From: Burkholderiales bacterium
GTDB taxonomy: Bacteria > Pseudomonadota > Gammaproteobacteria > Burkholderiales > Burkholderiaceae_F
DNA: 45,555 nt
Direction of reading: 5' to 3'
Assembly: GCA_020248865.1 (NCBI GenBank)
Contig: JADCGS010000028.1
Coordinates: 1 to 45,555, forward strand
Shown: positions 9,198-17,543 of the stretch, one piece after another
Numbering within the stretch: position 1 is the stretch's first letter
How the letters are laid out: each line of letters starts with the position of its first letter
The notes under the pieces: generated by a model
The model's database searches: none
The model's input: only the letters and a program-made list of their open reading frames with translations
What the model was told of the DNA's origin: nothing
Translations under genes and position numbers: made by a program

Positions 9198-9584
9198 ATG
9201 CAGACGCCGAGCGCAATCGACGTGGTGCATGAGTTCTGGCGGCTCATGGCCACCAATGACTTCGACGCGGTCGGGGCAGTGCTCGCGCCGGAGTTCGTGC
9301 TGGAGTGGCCGCAGTCGCGCGAGCGCATTCGGGGCGCCGAGCGCTTTGCCCGGATGAACGCCGAGTATCCGGCGCATGGCCGCTGGTCGTTCACGATCAA
9401 TCGGATCGTCGGTGGAGTTGCGGAAGCGGTCTCGGACGTTTCCATCACCGACGGGGTTCAGAGCGCCCGGGCGATCTCGTTTTTCGAGGTGAGCCACGGC
9501 AGGATCCGGCGGCTCGTGGAGTACTGGCCTGAGCCGTACGATGCGCCGCTCAGCCGAGCGCACCTTGCGGAGCGCACCGAGTAA
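9198..9584 (+). CDS. NTF2-like (SnoaL) superfamily protein
   Basis: The 128-residue product has the NTF2-like cone fold pattern: an N-terminal helix (AIDVVHEFWRLMATNDFDAVGAVL), the conserved acid-aromatic stretch LAPEFVLEWPQSRERIRGAERFARM, and C-terminal strands (WSFTINRIVGG, ARAISFFEVSHGRIRRLVEYW). The tail DAPLSRAHLAERTE is often seen in members annotated as ketosteroid isomerase-like or limonene-epoxide hydrolase-like, where a pocket binds a small hydrophobic ligand. No substrate can be assigned. I took the ATG at 9198; a GTG four codons earlier is possible. No strong ribosome binding site is visible. Confidence 0.82.
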   Translation: MQTPSAIDVVHEFWRLMATNDFDAVGAVLAPEFVLEWPQSRERIRGAERFARMNAEYPAHGRWSFTINRIVGGVAEAVSDVSITDGVQSARAISFFEVSHGRIRRLVEYWPEPYDAPLSRAHLAERTE

Positions 9585-9678
9585 GATCTCGTTCGAGCAA
9601 GGCGGGCCACCGCACCGGCCGTACGGCGTGCCGCCGTCCGTCCGGCCGCCTGCCCGGTTTGCCGTGCCGCAGCCCACG

Positions 9679-10197
9679 ATGATCCCCGACATTCGCCCCT
9701 ACCGGCCTGGCGACGACCTCGCTGCGATCACCGACCTCATCCACCGCGCCTATGCGGTCCACCTGCAGCACGGCTTGCGCTACTGGGGCACGCACCAGCC
9801 GGCGTCGGACACCGAGAAGCGGCTGCGCGCGGGTGTGGGTCTGGTGATGCTCTGGCAGGGCGAGTACATCGGAACCGTCACCGTGCGTCCGCCGCAGCCG
9901 GAATCCAGCGTTGCGCTGTATCGGGATCCGACCGTCTACAGCCTGTCGCAGTTCTGCGTGGAGCCCCGGTTCAAGGGCCAGGGACTGGGGCGACGGCTGC
10001 ACGATCACGCGCTGGCGGTGGCCCGCGAAGGGGGCGCGCGAACCATCGCGCTCGACACGGCCCAGCCGGCCAGCGCGCTGATCCGCCTGTACCAGGGATG
10101 GGGCTATGAGGTCGTCGGCGAGTGCGACTGGCGGCCCCAAACCAACTACGTCAGCGCCTTGATGGCGCGGCCGGTCGATATCGGGGCCATCTCCTGA
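9679..10197 (+). CDS. GNAT-family N-acetyltransferase
   Basis: The 172-residue protein has the GNAT fold: an N-terminal strand and helix (IRPYRPGDDLAAITDLIHRAY), a central strand pair (GEYIGTVTVRPP and LSQFCVEPRFKGQGLGRRLHDHAL) holding the acetyl-CoA loop FKGQGLGRR, and the C-terminal half (IALDTAQPASALIRLYQGWGYEVVG) with the usual helix-strand end. It transfers an acetyl group to an amine; the acceptor is unknown. The ATG at 9679 begins right before the first strand. It is in the accessory run of small genes and has no evident operon partner. Confidence 0.88.
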   Translation: MIPDIRPYRPGDDLAAITDLIHRAYAVHLQHGLRYWGTHQPASDTEKRLRAGVGLVMLWQGEYIGTVTVRPPQPESSVALYRDPTVYSLSQFCVEPRFKGQGLGRRLHDHALAVAREGGARTIALDTAQPASALIRLYQGWGYEVVGECDWRPQTNYVSALMARPVDIGAIS

Positions 10198-10345
10198 CGC
10201 AGCGGCATTGACGAACCAGCCAACCCGGGTTGTCCGCCGCGCCACTTGCCGTCGACGACCCTGCAGCGGGCGGCGCCACCGCGCTCGCCAACCAAGCGCC
10301 ACTCCGCTCGCGCAAACGGACCGACTCCCAGCATGAAACCGGGAG

Positions 10346-10480
10346 ATGGCTCTGACCATTCGCATCAAGGTGAAGGAAGCCGCCGGCTTGACGATCCTGA
10401 TGGGTGGCGACAAGTGGCTCGAAGCACGTCTGATCCACCTTCTGCTACAGGGCGGGATCGATCTGACCACGCGCTTGTAG
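10346..10480 (+). CDS. Possible 44-residue small ORF
   Basis: This short frame would encode 44 residues (MALTIRIKVKEAAGLT to GIDLTTRL). The beginning looks like a short strand rich in Ile, Lys and Val, and the rest like one amphipathic helix. GGGAG lies directly against the ATG, which is too close for a normal ribosome binding site. I do not recognise the sequence. It may be a real small protein just upstream of mrr, the remnant of a lost gene, or chance. Confidence 0.22.
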   Translation: MALTIRIKVKEAAGLTILMGGDKWLEARLIHLLLQGGIDLTTRL

Positions 10481-10569
10481 GGTCCGTCGGGTAAGTGCTC
10501 GCGCCGGTGACGCCATCGGTGGCGGCTGTGCATACAATAGCCGCGCACTTTGCCCTGTCAGCAGCGCCG

Positions 10570-11490
10570 ATGGCGATTCCCGACTTCCAGACCCTCATGC
10601 TGCCCGCCCTGCGGGTGCTCTCGACGGTATCGCCGGCAACGACGGCGCAAGTGCGCACAGCGCTGGCAGCGGAGTTTGGCCTTACGGCAGCGGAGCTGGC
10701 GGAGCTGTTGCCAAGCGGGCGGCAGACGACTTTCGCAAATCGCGTCGCCTGGGCGTATTCCTATCTCAAGCAGGCAGGCTTGATTGCCTCGCCCCGGCGT
10801 GGTGTCTATGAGATCACGGCGCGCGGGCGCGAGACACTTGCGCAGTCTCCGGGGCGAATCGACATCCCGTTCCTGTCGCGCTTTGCGGAGTTTCAGGCGT
10901 TCCGTCAGCCCGCAGGCAACGCGCCGGGCGAGATCGCGGCGCCGGCGCTGACCGCGGCCCCGCTCACGCCGGACGAGCAGATTCGGGCGGGTTACAAGCG
11001 ACTGCGCGAGGCGCTCGCGGCCCAGTTGCTCGAGCGCACCCTGAGCCTGTCGCCGTCTTCGTTCGAACGCCTGGTCGTCGACGTGCTGGTCGGTCTGGGC
11101 TACGGCGGTTCGCGTCTCGATGCAGCCGAGGTGGTGGGCGGCGGCGGCGACGAAGGCATCGACGGCATCATCAAGGAAGATCGCCTCGGCCTCGAATCGA
11201 TCTATGTGCAGGCCAAGCGCTGGCAGGGCACGGTGGGGCGCCCGGAGATACAGCGCTTTGCCGGCGCGTTGCAGGGACAGCGGGCGCGCAAGGGCATCTT
11301 CATCACGACCTCGACATTCACCGCCGATGCGGTGTCGTATGCCCGCGGTCTGCAAACGACGATCGTGCTCATCGACGGTCGACAGCTCGCCGAGCTGATG
11401 ATGGAAGCCGGGGTCGGTGTTTCTCCCGCGGAGGAGATTCGCGTTCTCAGGGCGGACGAGGACTACTTCGAAGGTCTCGACGCAAGCTGA
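10570..11490 (+). CDS. mrr: Mrr-type restriction endonuclease
   Basis: The 306-residue product has the two-domain Mrr architecture. The N-terminal winged-helix-like part (about residues 1-95, FQTLMLPALRVLS to GVYEITARGRETL) is of the Mrr_N type. The C-terminal PD-(D/E)XK nuclease domain (about 155-290) includes SFERLVVDVLVGLGYGGS, GGGGDEGIDGII with Asp198, YVQAKRW with Gln214 and Lys216, and the FAGALQGQRARKGIFITTSTF helix-strand. The D...QxK pattern is the catalytic form typical of Mrr. Such enzymes cut foreign DNA with particular methylation, or act in the SOS response. The ATG at 10570 is the first Met before the domain; a TACAAT element lies at 10533-10538. No methylase is adjacent, which fits a solitary type IV system. 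Confidence 0.9.
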   Translation: MAIPDFQTLMLPALRVLSTVSPATTAQVRTALAAEFGLTAAELAELLPSGRQTTFANRVAWAYSYLKQAGLIASPRRGVYEITARGRETLAQSPGRIDIPFLSRFAEFQAFRQPAGNAPGEIAAPALTAAPLTPDEQIRAGYKRLREALAAQLLERTLSLSPSSFERLVVDVLVGLGYGGSRLDAAEVVGGGGDEGIDGIIKEDRLGLESIYVQAKRWQGTVGRPEIQRFAGALQGQRARKGIFITTSTFTADAVSYARGLQTTIVLIDGRQLAELMMEAGVGVSPAEEIRVLRADEDYFEGLDAS

Positions 11491-11957
11491 TTTCGATGGG
11501 ACGGCGGCGGCGCTGCCGCTGTTGCCCACAGCACGTCGTGCGGACTGCGGGTCAAGCGGCCGTAAATCGGGTCTTCCGGTGCGCGGGCGGGCATGCGACG
11601 CAAAGCCCCGCGCAAGCCCATGACGCGGCGCCAACGCACCCTGCCGGCGCCCCCGAATCCGGATAGCCGGTCCCAAGGCCGGCTGGCTCCCGGCGCCCCG
11701 GGCGCCCGGCGGCGCCGTTCGTCGCACGCTGCGCCGTGGCCGGGGCCCCGGCCTGCAATGCGGCCAAACCGGCGCGAACGGCCGCTGGCCGTGACGAACT
11801 GCAACCGGCGCGGACAGATGGCATGCCCGGCGACGGCTCGCAGGTAACTCGACCGACCGCCGCCTTGCGGCTCGTCGCAACCCGCTCGCGCCGCCGGCCG
11901 GCGCTGCCTACAGTGCGCTCCATCGACCACGCAACACGCCACTCAGGGAGCACCGCC
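11491..11957. other. Intergenic stretch with no recognised gene
   Basis: This 467-base segment has open frames on both strands, but all give Arg/Pro/Ala-rich products without a recognisable fold, as expected by chance at this G+C content. The only feature I can name is AGGGAG at 11945-11950, which serves the small gene that follows. A TACAGT element near 11908-11913 might be the -10 box for that gene, but its -35 partner is not convincing. Confidence 0.5.
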
Positions 11958-12125
11958 ATGTATGCCACCACCGACCTGCGCGCCAAGTCCGCCGCCCTTG
12001 CTCTGGCCCTGCTGACCAGCGTGACCGTGATCGGCGCTACCGGCGCCGCCATGCAGCCGGCGGGCGCCGGGCTGCCGGTGATCGCCCTGCAGCCGGTCGT
12101 GGTCACCGCCGTCAAGGCGCTCTGA
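11958..12125 (+). CDS. Small exported or membrane peptide, hypothetical
   Basis: The 55-residue product has a charged N-terminus (MYATTDLRAKS), one hydrophobic segment of about 20 residues (ALALALLTSVTVIGATGAA), and a short tail of hydrophobic residues ending in VVVTAVKAL. It looks like a signal peptide or single-pass membrane anchor with a short exported tail. AGGGAG is placed 8 bases before the ATG, and a strong intrinsic terminator follows about 100 bases after the stop, which together support a real, separately transcribed gene. I do not recognise the family. Confidence 0.6.
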   Translation: MYATTDLRAKSAALALALLTSVTVIGATGAAMQPAGAGLPVIALQPVVVTAVKAL

Positions 12126-12223
12126 GCATCCCCGGTCCTCGTCCAGTGTCCGTGCCCGGACTTCGGTCCGCGGCGGGGCAGAGACAAGGCGCCAACGCCA
12201 CGGACCGCACCGTTTCCCCGGAC

Positions 12224-12248
12224 GCCCGGCCTCGGCCGGGCTTTTTTT
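12224..12248 (+). terminator. Intrinsic terminator after the small peptide gene
   Basis: A perfect 7-bp stem (GCCCGGC at 12224-12230 pairing with GCCGGGC at 12235-12241) closes a four-base CTCG loop and runs straight into seven T residues (12242-12248). This is a textbook rho-independent terminator on the plus strand. It ends only 29 bases before the next start codon, so that gene must begin transcription very near its ATG or depend on readthrough. Confidence 0.9.
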
Positions 12249-12277
12249 CGTGCGTGACCTTGCGCTAGCCTTGGCGC

Positions 12278-12850
12278 ATGCGTCGCTCGCTCAAGTTCAT
12301 CCACACCGTCGGCACCGCCACCTTGCTGGGTACGCTGGCGCTGCAACTGGTCATCGCGTTCCGCTACAACGCCCTGCTGGCCGGCGACGACGCCGTGGCC
12401 GCCGGCGCGCGCCAGGTCATGGTCGAAGTCACGCGCTGGGTCATGGGCCCGTCGCTGGTCGTGGTGATCGTGACCGGCCTCTTGCTGATGGGCCTGAACC
12501 GCAGCTTTGCTTCGGCCTACTGGGTATGGGCCAAGGCGCTGATCGGGCTGCTGCTCGTCAAGGCCGTGATAACCGTCAACGACCCGGTGGTGCACGAGCT
12601 GATGGCCCTGGTGGCGCAGGGGATCGCCGGCAAGGAGGCGGCGCTGGCCGAACTGGCGCGCCTGGCGCGCATGGAGTGGCTGGGCGCGTGGCTGTCGGTG
12701 GGGCTTTGCGTGGCGGCCGTCGCCTTTGGCGTGTGGCGGCCGACGCTGGAGGGCAAGCCCAAGGCGGCAAGCCGCGCCAGCCCGGCAGACCGCCCGGACG
12801 ACCCCGACGCCGTGCCCTCCGACGCCCCGGCCGAGCGCCTGGCGCGCTGA
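12278..12850 (+). CDS. Integral membrane protein (DUF2269-like)
   Basis: The 190-residue protein has four hydrophobic segments: FIHTVGTATLLGTLALQLVIAF, WVMGPSLVVVIVTGLLLMGL, YWVWAKALIGLLLVKAVITV and LGAWLSVGLCVAAVAFGVW. The His in the first segment and the conserved Trp/Lys in the third resemble DUF2269 or CopD-like membrane proteins, which are sometimes heme or copper associated. A hydrophilic, Pro/Asp-rich tail of about 35 residues (SRASPADRPDDPDAV) follows the last helix and is probably disordered. The ATG sits just after a terminator. The function is unknown. Confidence 0.7.
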   Translation: MRRSLKFIHTVGTATLLGTLALQLVIAFRYNALLAGDDAVAAGARQVMVEVTRWVMGPSLVVVIVTGLLLMGLNRSFASAYWVWAKALIGLLLVKAVITVNDPVVHELMALVAQGIAGKEAALAELARLARMEWLGAWLSVGLCVAAVAFGVWRPTLEGKPKAASRASPADRPDDPDAVPSDAPAERLAR

Positions 12851-13027
12851 CTGGCCGGCGGCCCTGCCGCGCCGCGCCGTGCCTGCGCCGCGGTCGGGTG
12901 GCGTCAAGTCCGGCGCCGCGGGCGGGCGGCGCGACTGACTTCGGTCAGCCCGCGTGCCCCGGTCTCTGGCTAGGCTGCACCCATCTGTGTAACCGACCGC
13001 GCACCGCGCTGCGCGCGTCCTGCCGCC

Positions 13028-13660
13028 ATGGCCACCATCCTGCTGCTGTACTCCAGTGTCTACGGGCAGTCCCGGCGCATCTGTGAGCGCATCGCCGCCC
13101 GCCTCGGCGAGCGCGGCGAGCGCGCCACGGTGGCTGCGCTGACCGACCCGGCGCTCGACCCCAGCGCGTTCGACGCCATCGTCGTCGGCGCCAGCATCAA
13201 GCACGGCAAGCACCATCCCACCGTGCTGGAGTACCTGCGCCGTCACCGCGCCGTGCTGCAATCCCGGCCCGGCGCGCTGTTCTCGGTCAACCTGGTGGCG
13301 CGCAAGCCCGCCAAGAACACCCCGCAGACCAACCCGTATCTGAAGGCGCTGCTGGCGCAGTCGCCGTGGCAGCCGCAGCTGACTGGCGTGTTTGCCGGCG
13401 AGCTCGACTACGCGCGCTACGGCGCGGTGGACAAGCAGTTGATGCGGTTCGTCATGTGGGTGAACCGCGGCCCCATCGACCCGCGCACCCGGGTCAGCTT
13501 CACCAACTGGGACGAAGTGGATCGCTTCGCCGGCCAGGTGGCCGAACTCGTGCGCGGCGCGCCGTCCGTCGCGGCGGCAGGGCCGGCCGCAGCGGCTGCA
13601 CCGGCTGCAGTGGCCGCCGATCCCCGCGCCCCGGCGCCCGAACTGGCGCCGGCGCGGTGA
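13028..13660 (+). CDS. hemG: HemG-type menaquinone-dependent protoporphyrinogen oxidase, flavodoxin fold
   Basis: The 210-residue product begins with a flavodoxin FMN phosphate loop (ILLLYSSVYGQSRRICERIA), followed by the second FMN contact (FDAIVVGASIKHGKHHPTVLEYL) and the third strand (LFSVNLVARKPAKNTPQTNPYL). The KHGKHH and NLVARKP motifs are characteristic of HemG, which oxidises protoporphyrinogen IX and sends electrons to quinone. The C-terminal 35 residues are an Ala/Pro-rich tail that may be dispensable. The next gene, 40 bases downstream, encodes a cytochrome b-like membrane protein. Such a partner could connect the flavoprotein to the membrane quinone pool; that link is inference. 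Confidence 0.87.
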   Translation: MATILLLYSSVYGQSRRICERIAARLGERGERATVAALTDPALDPSAFDAIVVGASIKHGKHHPTVLEYLRRHRAVLQSRPGALFSVNLVARKPAKNTPQTNPYLKALLAQSPWQPQLTGVFAGELDYARYGAVDKQLMRFVMWVNRGPIDPRTRVSFTNWDEVDRFAGQVAELVRGAPSVAAAGPAAAAAPAAVAADPRAPAPELAPAR

Positions 13661-13700
13661 GGGTGACCCGCGCCGCCTCTGTTCCGGCGACAGCGCAGCC

Positions 13701-14216
13701 ATGAAGCCGCTGCTCGAACGCCTGTCCGGTCGGCTCCATGCCCTGCTCGCGGCGGCCTGCCTGTGGCTGCTGGTCAGTAGCCCGTGGGTCGGCTTGTATC
13801 GGGAGCTGACAGCGCAGGCAGGCTGGGTCAACCTCGCCCACGCGGGCGTGGGGCTGCTGACCCTGCCGCTGGTGCTGGTGTACCTGCGCGCCTGCACCCA
13901 GGGCGGACTGTGGCGCACCTACTTCCCGTGGCTGGCGGGGCAGTGGAGCGGCATTGGCCGCGACCTCCGGGGCATGGCTCGCGGCGAGCGGCCGATGAAC
14001 GAGGGCGCCGGCCTGTTTGCGGCCATCGAGGGCCTGTTGCTGCTGGCGCTGCTGGTCACTGCCGTCACCGGCGCGCTGTGGTTGCTGCTGCAGGGCGGCC
14101 AGGCCGCCGTGCTGCTGCGTGCCGTACACATCGGCGCCGCGCAGGCCTTTGCCGTGACGCTCGGCGCGCACGTGCTGGCCGTCTCGCTGCATCTGGTCGA
14201 TCTGGTGCGCGGCTAG
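13701..14216 (+). CDS. Cytochrome b-like integral membrane protein
   Basis: The 171-residue product has four membrane segments (LHALLAAACLWLLV, AGVGLLTLPLVLVYL, AAIEGLLLLALLVTAVTGALW, and a final one containing GAHVLAVSLHLVDLV). His residues sit at the ends or middles of these segments (LH, NLAH, AVH, GAH, LHL), as expected for a diheme cytochrome b561/b6-like protein. It most resembles the cytochrome b subunit of small oxidoreductases. It lies 40 bases behind hemG on the same strand and probably shares its transcript. It may pass electrons between a flavoprotein and quinone, but no heme ligand can be fixed without an alignment. Confidence 0.72.
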   Translation: MKPLLERLSGRLHALLAAACLWLLVSSPWVGLYRELTAQAGWVNLAHAGVGLLTLPLVLVYLRACTQGGLWRTYFPWLAGQWSGIGRDLRGMARGERPMNEGAGLFAAIEGLLLLALLVTAVTGALWLLLQGGQAAVLLRAVHIGAAQAFAVTLGAHVLAVSLHLVDLVRG

Positions 14217-14304
14217 AAGCACTCGGAGGCGGGACCGCGTGGGCCGTCTCGCCCGCGCGTCCAGCAACCCCTGCCCCGGGCCGGCGCAGTGGCCGGGGTG
14301 CCGG

Positions 14305-15045
14305 TCAACGCAGGCGGATCGGCGCTGCGAGCCAGACCGCCACGCCGGCCGCCAGCATCACCCAGGCCACCGGATACAGCAGGCGCCAAGGGCCGCCGCC
14401 GCGAGCGAGGATTTCGAGCTCCTCGACGTACAGCGTCTCGCAGGCACCGTTGCCGGTGTCGGTGCGGGTGATGCTGGTGCCGCGCGTGAACGCAAAGCCA
14501 TGCTGGTGCGAATACTCGGCAAGGTAGCCGCGCACGCGCACCTGGTCGCCCACCCGCACGCCGCGCAGGCGCGAAGTCACGCTGAGCCGGTCGCTCAGCA
14601 GGTGGTTGTTGGACAGCGCCGACATCGAGAACGCCTGCCACTTGGCGGTGGAGCTGGCCTGCACGTAGCAGACGAACTGGCCGCTCGAGTAATCCAGACC
14701 CGCATAGGCGCCCGTCTTGACGTTGTCGCCGAACACCACGCACAGATCCATCACGTTCAGGTGGTCGTGACTGGCTTCGTGAATCCAGTTCCACCAGGTG
14801 CTGGTGTCGTGCTGGCTGACCACCAACCCCCACAGCTCGTATTCGTACATCGGCTTGACCGTGTAGGTCACGCCGCCGACGGTAGTCTTGAACGGCGTGA
14901 CTGCCGTCGGCACCTGCACCGGCTCCCGCACGAGCTGTGGCTTGAGCGCGGCCGGCGCCGGCAGCGCGTACCGCTGCCACCATGACACCGCCAGCAGCAG
15001 CAGGCCCCCGATCACCAGGATACGGGACAGCGTTGCGAGGCTCAT
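14305..15045 (-). CDS. Conserved membrane-anchored protein of unknown function
   Basis: The 246-residue protein has an N-terminal membrane segment (ILVIGGLLLLAVSWWQ), a large soluble part, and a C-terminal membrane segment (LLYPVAWVMLAAGVAVWLA). The soluble part contains a well-defined block: YEYELWGLVVSQHDTSTWW, then HEASHDHLNVMDLCVVFGDN, then YSSGQFVCYVQ and GDQVRVRGYLAEYSHQHGF, ending in GACETLYVEELEIL. The His/Asp cluster (HEASHDHLN) could bind a metal. I recall similar conserved proteins annotated only as hypothetical. The ATG at 15043-15045 starts directly before the first helix. The gene is convergent with the cytochrome b-like gene. Confidence 0.75.
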   Translation of the reverse strand: MSLATLSRILVIGGLLLLAVSWWQRYALPAPAALKPQLVREPVQVPTAVTPFKTTVGGVTYTVKPMYEYELWGLVVSQHDTSTWWNWIHEASHDHLNVMDLCVVFGDNVKTGAYAGLDYSSGQFVCYVQASSTAKWQAFSMSALSNNHLLSDRLSVTSRLRGVRVGDQVRVRGYLAEYSHQHGFAFTRGTSITRTDTGNGACETLYVEELEILARGGGPWRLLYPVAWVMLAAGVAVWLAAPIRLR

Positions 15046-15480
15046 CGGGCGCGAGTGCTTGGACAGAGAGCAGAAGACAAGTGGAGAAGAGGGGAGAGGA
15101 GTGGTGGGAAGAGGAGGGACCAGGGGCCGGTGCTGCTCCCGAAGATCGTAAGCGAAGCGGCGCGCGACCGCACGCCCGCGGCCATCGGCGTTTGCTCTCG
15201 TCGAGGCGTCCGCGCCACTTTGCGCGCGGGGCCTTCGATGCGATCCCGGCCAAGAGCGCCTGCGCGTAGGCTGCGAAGCTGCCCAGCGCCGGCTTGCTGC
15301 TGATGGCAGGCGTTGGACGCTCCCCTTGTCTGCGAGCGCCCGATGAGGTCGATCCAGCGGTCCATAGTGCTCTTGCGGGCGGGCGAGTGGCGCTTGCGAC
15401 ACAGCGTCGCCGAGTCAGGGCGACACCGTTGCTGCCTCGTGCAAGGCAGTGCCGGACTTCATCGGGACCTCGTCCGGACC
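15046..15480. other. Intergenic stretch with a polypurine tract; no gene recognised
   Basis: No frame in this 435-base stretch gives a recognisable protein. A purine-rich tract of mostly A and G runs from about 15076 to 15122. Read on the minus strand it is a pyrimidine-rich leader just upstream of the membrane protein gene that starts at 15045. I see no strong hairpin and no clear promoter in it. Confidence 0.5.
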
Positions 15481-17442
15481 TCATGCGCGATCGGGCCTGG
15501 CCGGCTTGTCGCGCTTGTGCCGCTTGACCCGCTCGACCGGCTTGGACGGTTTGACCGATTGGGCCGACTTGAGCGCAGCGGTCGACGTGAACGACCCCGG
15601 TGACGTGAAGTGCCCTGGCGGTCGGCGCGGCGAGGCCACGCGGTCGGCCCGGCCGGGTCGGTCCGGCTCGCGGCGGGGCGGCGCCGGGTCCGAGCGCGCG
15701 CCGTCGCGGGGCGCATCGCGCCGCACAACCACACGCTGGCCGCGCAGCGAGGTGGAGCGCAGCGCCCGCACCGCCTGCTCGGCCAGCTCGTCCGACACTT
15801 CTACCAGGCTGAAGCGGTCTTCGATCTCGATTCCGCCGATCTCGCGCGCGCTGATGCCCGCCTCGTTGGCGATCGCGCCGACCAGATCCGCCGGCCGCAG
15901 CCCGGCTTGGCGGCCCAGGCTCACCCACAGGCGCACCATCGCACCGCCGCGCCGCGGCTTGCCGGTCTTGTGCCGGCCAGCAGGCGGCGCGGCGCCTTGG
16001 CCGGCGAAGGGTGTCGCGTGCGCCTTGCCGTCCTTGCCGCCCGGTGCCCGCGGTGCGGGCAGGGACGGGATGTCCTCGTCATCGCTGGCCACCGTCGGTC
16101 CCTGCAGCGCCTCGTGTGCCAGCTTGACGGCGGCGGCGGCCACGTCCAGCGGGTCGAACTCGCCGGCCAGTTCCTCGGTCACCACGCGATAGCCGTCCAG
16201 CGCGCCCGCCTCGAGCGCCGTGCGCAGCGCTGCACGCGTCATATCGAGCCGGCGCGCGCGCACGTCCATCGCGGTCGGCAGCGTGGCGACCTCGATCTTC
16301 TGCCGGGTGAGCTGCTCGATGTTGCGCAGCAGCCGGTGCTCGCGCGGCTCGGCCAGCGTGATCGCCACGCCGGCGCGCCCGGCGCGGCCGGTGCGGCCGA
16401 TCCGGTGGACGTAGCTCTCTGGCGAGGCCGGCACGTTGAAGTTGATGACGTGCGTCAGGTGCTCCACGTCCAGCCCGCGCGCGGCGACGTCGGTGGCCAC
16501 CAGCAGGTCCACACTGCCGGGGTCCGAGCCGATGCCGGACTTGCCCGCCTTGCCGCCGCCGCGCACGCGCTTCATTACGCGGTCGCGCTGGTCCTGCGAC
16601 AGGCCGCCGTGCAGCGCCTCCACCGCAAAGCCGCGGCCGCGCAGCTTCTCCGCCACTTCGTCGACCTCGGTGCGCGTACGCGCGAACACGATGGCCAGTG
16701 ACGGGGCTTCCAGGTCGAGCACGCGGCCGAGCGCGGCCACCTTGTGCGCGCGCTGCACCACATAAGCGGTCTGGCGCACCCGCGGCTGGGCACCGCCAGC
16801 CGGCTTCTCGCGCGCGATCTGCACGCGCACCGGCGCGCGCAGGTGCTTGTCGGCAATCGCCGCGATGCGCGGCGGCAGCGTGGCGGAGAAGAGCGCCGTC
16901 TGTCGCCCGGCCGGCGCGGCCTCGAGGATCAGCTCGATGTCCTCGGCAAAGCCCATGTCGAGCATCTCGTCGGCTTCATCGAGCACCACCGTCTGCACGC
17001 CGGCGAGCGACAGCGTGCCGCGCCGCAGATGGTCGAGCGCGCGGCCGGGGGTGGCCACCACCACATGCACGCCGCGCTTGAGCGCCTGCACCTGCCGCGC
17101 AAAGGGCGCGCCGCCGTAGATGGGCAGCGTGAGCGCGCCCAGCGCATGGCCGTAGCGGTGCAGCGCCTCGGCCACCTGGATGGCGAGTTCGCGCGTGGGC
17201 ACCAGCACCAGCGCCTCCGGCCCCGGCGCCGTGCTGCGCGCGGCCAGCACCCGCTGCAGCAGCGGCAGGGCGAACGCCGCCGTCTTGCCGGTGCCCGTGG
17301 CCGCCTGGCCGAGCAGGTCGTGCCCGGCCAGCAGCGGCGGGATCGACTGGCTCTGGATCGGGGTGGGTTCCTCGTAGCCGAGGCCGGTGAGGACCTTGGC
17401 CAGCGCGGGCGAGAGGCCGAGGTCGATGAAGGGGCTGGTCAT
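15481..17442 (-). CDS. DEAD-box RNA helicase with DbpA-type RNA-binding domain
   Basis: The 653-residue protein has the complete DEAD-box core: the Q motif (FIDLGLSPALAKVLTGLGYEEPTPIQ), Walker A AATGTGKT (residues 47-54), PTRELAIQV, TPGRALDHL, DEAD (155-158), FSATLP, and the second domain with VLVATDVAARGLDVEH-like and HRIGRTGRAGR motifs. A DbpA-like RNA-binding domain (VRLWVSLGRQAGLRPADLVGAI, then VEVSDELAEQAVRAL) follows near residues 490-570, which in DbpA targets 23S rRNA helix 92. This suggests a role in large-subunit assembly. The protein ends in a very basic low-complexity tail of about 80 residues (KPSKPVERVKRHKRDKPAR). The ATG at 17440-17442 starts at the Q motif. Confidence 0.93.
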   Translation of the reverse strand: MTSPFIDLGLSPALAKVLTGLGYEEPTPIQSQSIPPLLAGHDLLGQAATGTGKTAAFALPLLQRVLAARSTAPGPEALVLVPTRELAIQVAEALHRYGHALGALTLPIYGGAPFARQVQALKRGVHVVVATPGRALDHLRRGTLSLAGVQTVVLDEADEMLDMGFAEDIELILEAAPAGRQTALFSATLPPRIAAIADKHLRAPVRVQIAREKPAGGAQPRVRQTAYVVQRAHKVAALGRVLDLEAPSLAIVFARTRTEVDEVAEKLRGRGFAVEALHGGLSQDQRDRVMKRVRGGGKAGKSGIGSDPGSVDLLVATDVAARGLDVEHLTHVINFNVPASPESYVHRIGRTGRAGRAGVAITLAEPREHRLLRNIEQLTRQKIEVATLPTAMDVRARRLDMTRAALRTALEAGALDGYRVVTEELAGEFDPLDVAAAAVKLAHEALQGPTVASDDEDIPSLPAPRAPGGKDGKAHATPFAGQGAAPPAGRHKTGKPRRGGAMVRLWVSLGRQAGLRPADLVGAIANEAGISAREIGGIEIEDRFSLVEVSDELAEQAVRALRSTSLRGQRVVVRRDAPRDGARSDPAPPRREPDRPGRADRVASPRRPPGHFTSPGSFTSTAALKSAQSVKPSKPVERVKRHKRDKPARPDRA

Positions 17443-17484
17443 CGACGCAGCGTAGCAGCGGGTGCGGTGCGGCCCCTCTCTACC

Positions 17485-17522
17485 TTGACCCGTCGGATTC
17501 TTCAGTGTTACTTTGGTAACAC
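17485..17522 (+). promoter_or_regulatory. Toxin-antitoxin promoter with a perfect operator palindrome
   Basis: TTGACC at 17485-17490 is a likely -35 box, followed 17 bases later by TTACTT at 17508-17513 as a weak -10 box. Overlapping the -10 position is the perfect inverted repeat GTGTTAC-TTTG-GTAACAC (17505-17522; 7-bp arms, 4-base spacer). The antitoxin starts about 22-28 bases after it. Ribbon-helix-helix antitoxins repress their own promoters by binding such repeats, so this is the expected autoregulatory site. Confidence 0.65.
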
Positions 17523-17543
17523 CTCGATGAGTACGATACGAGC

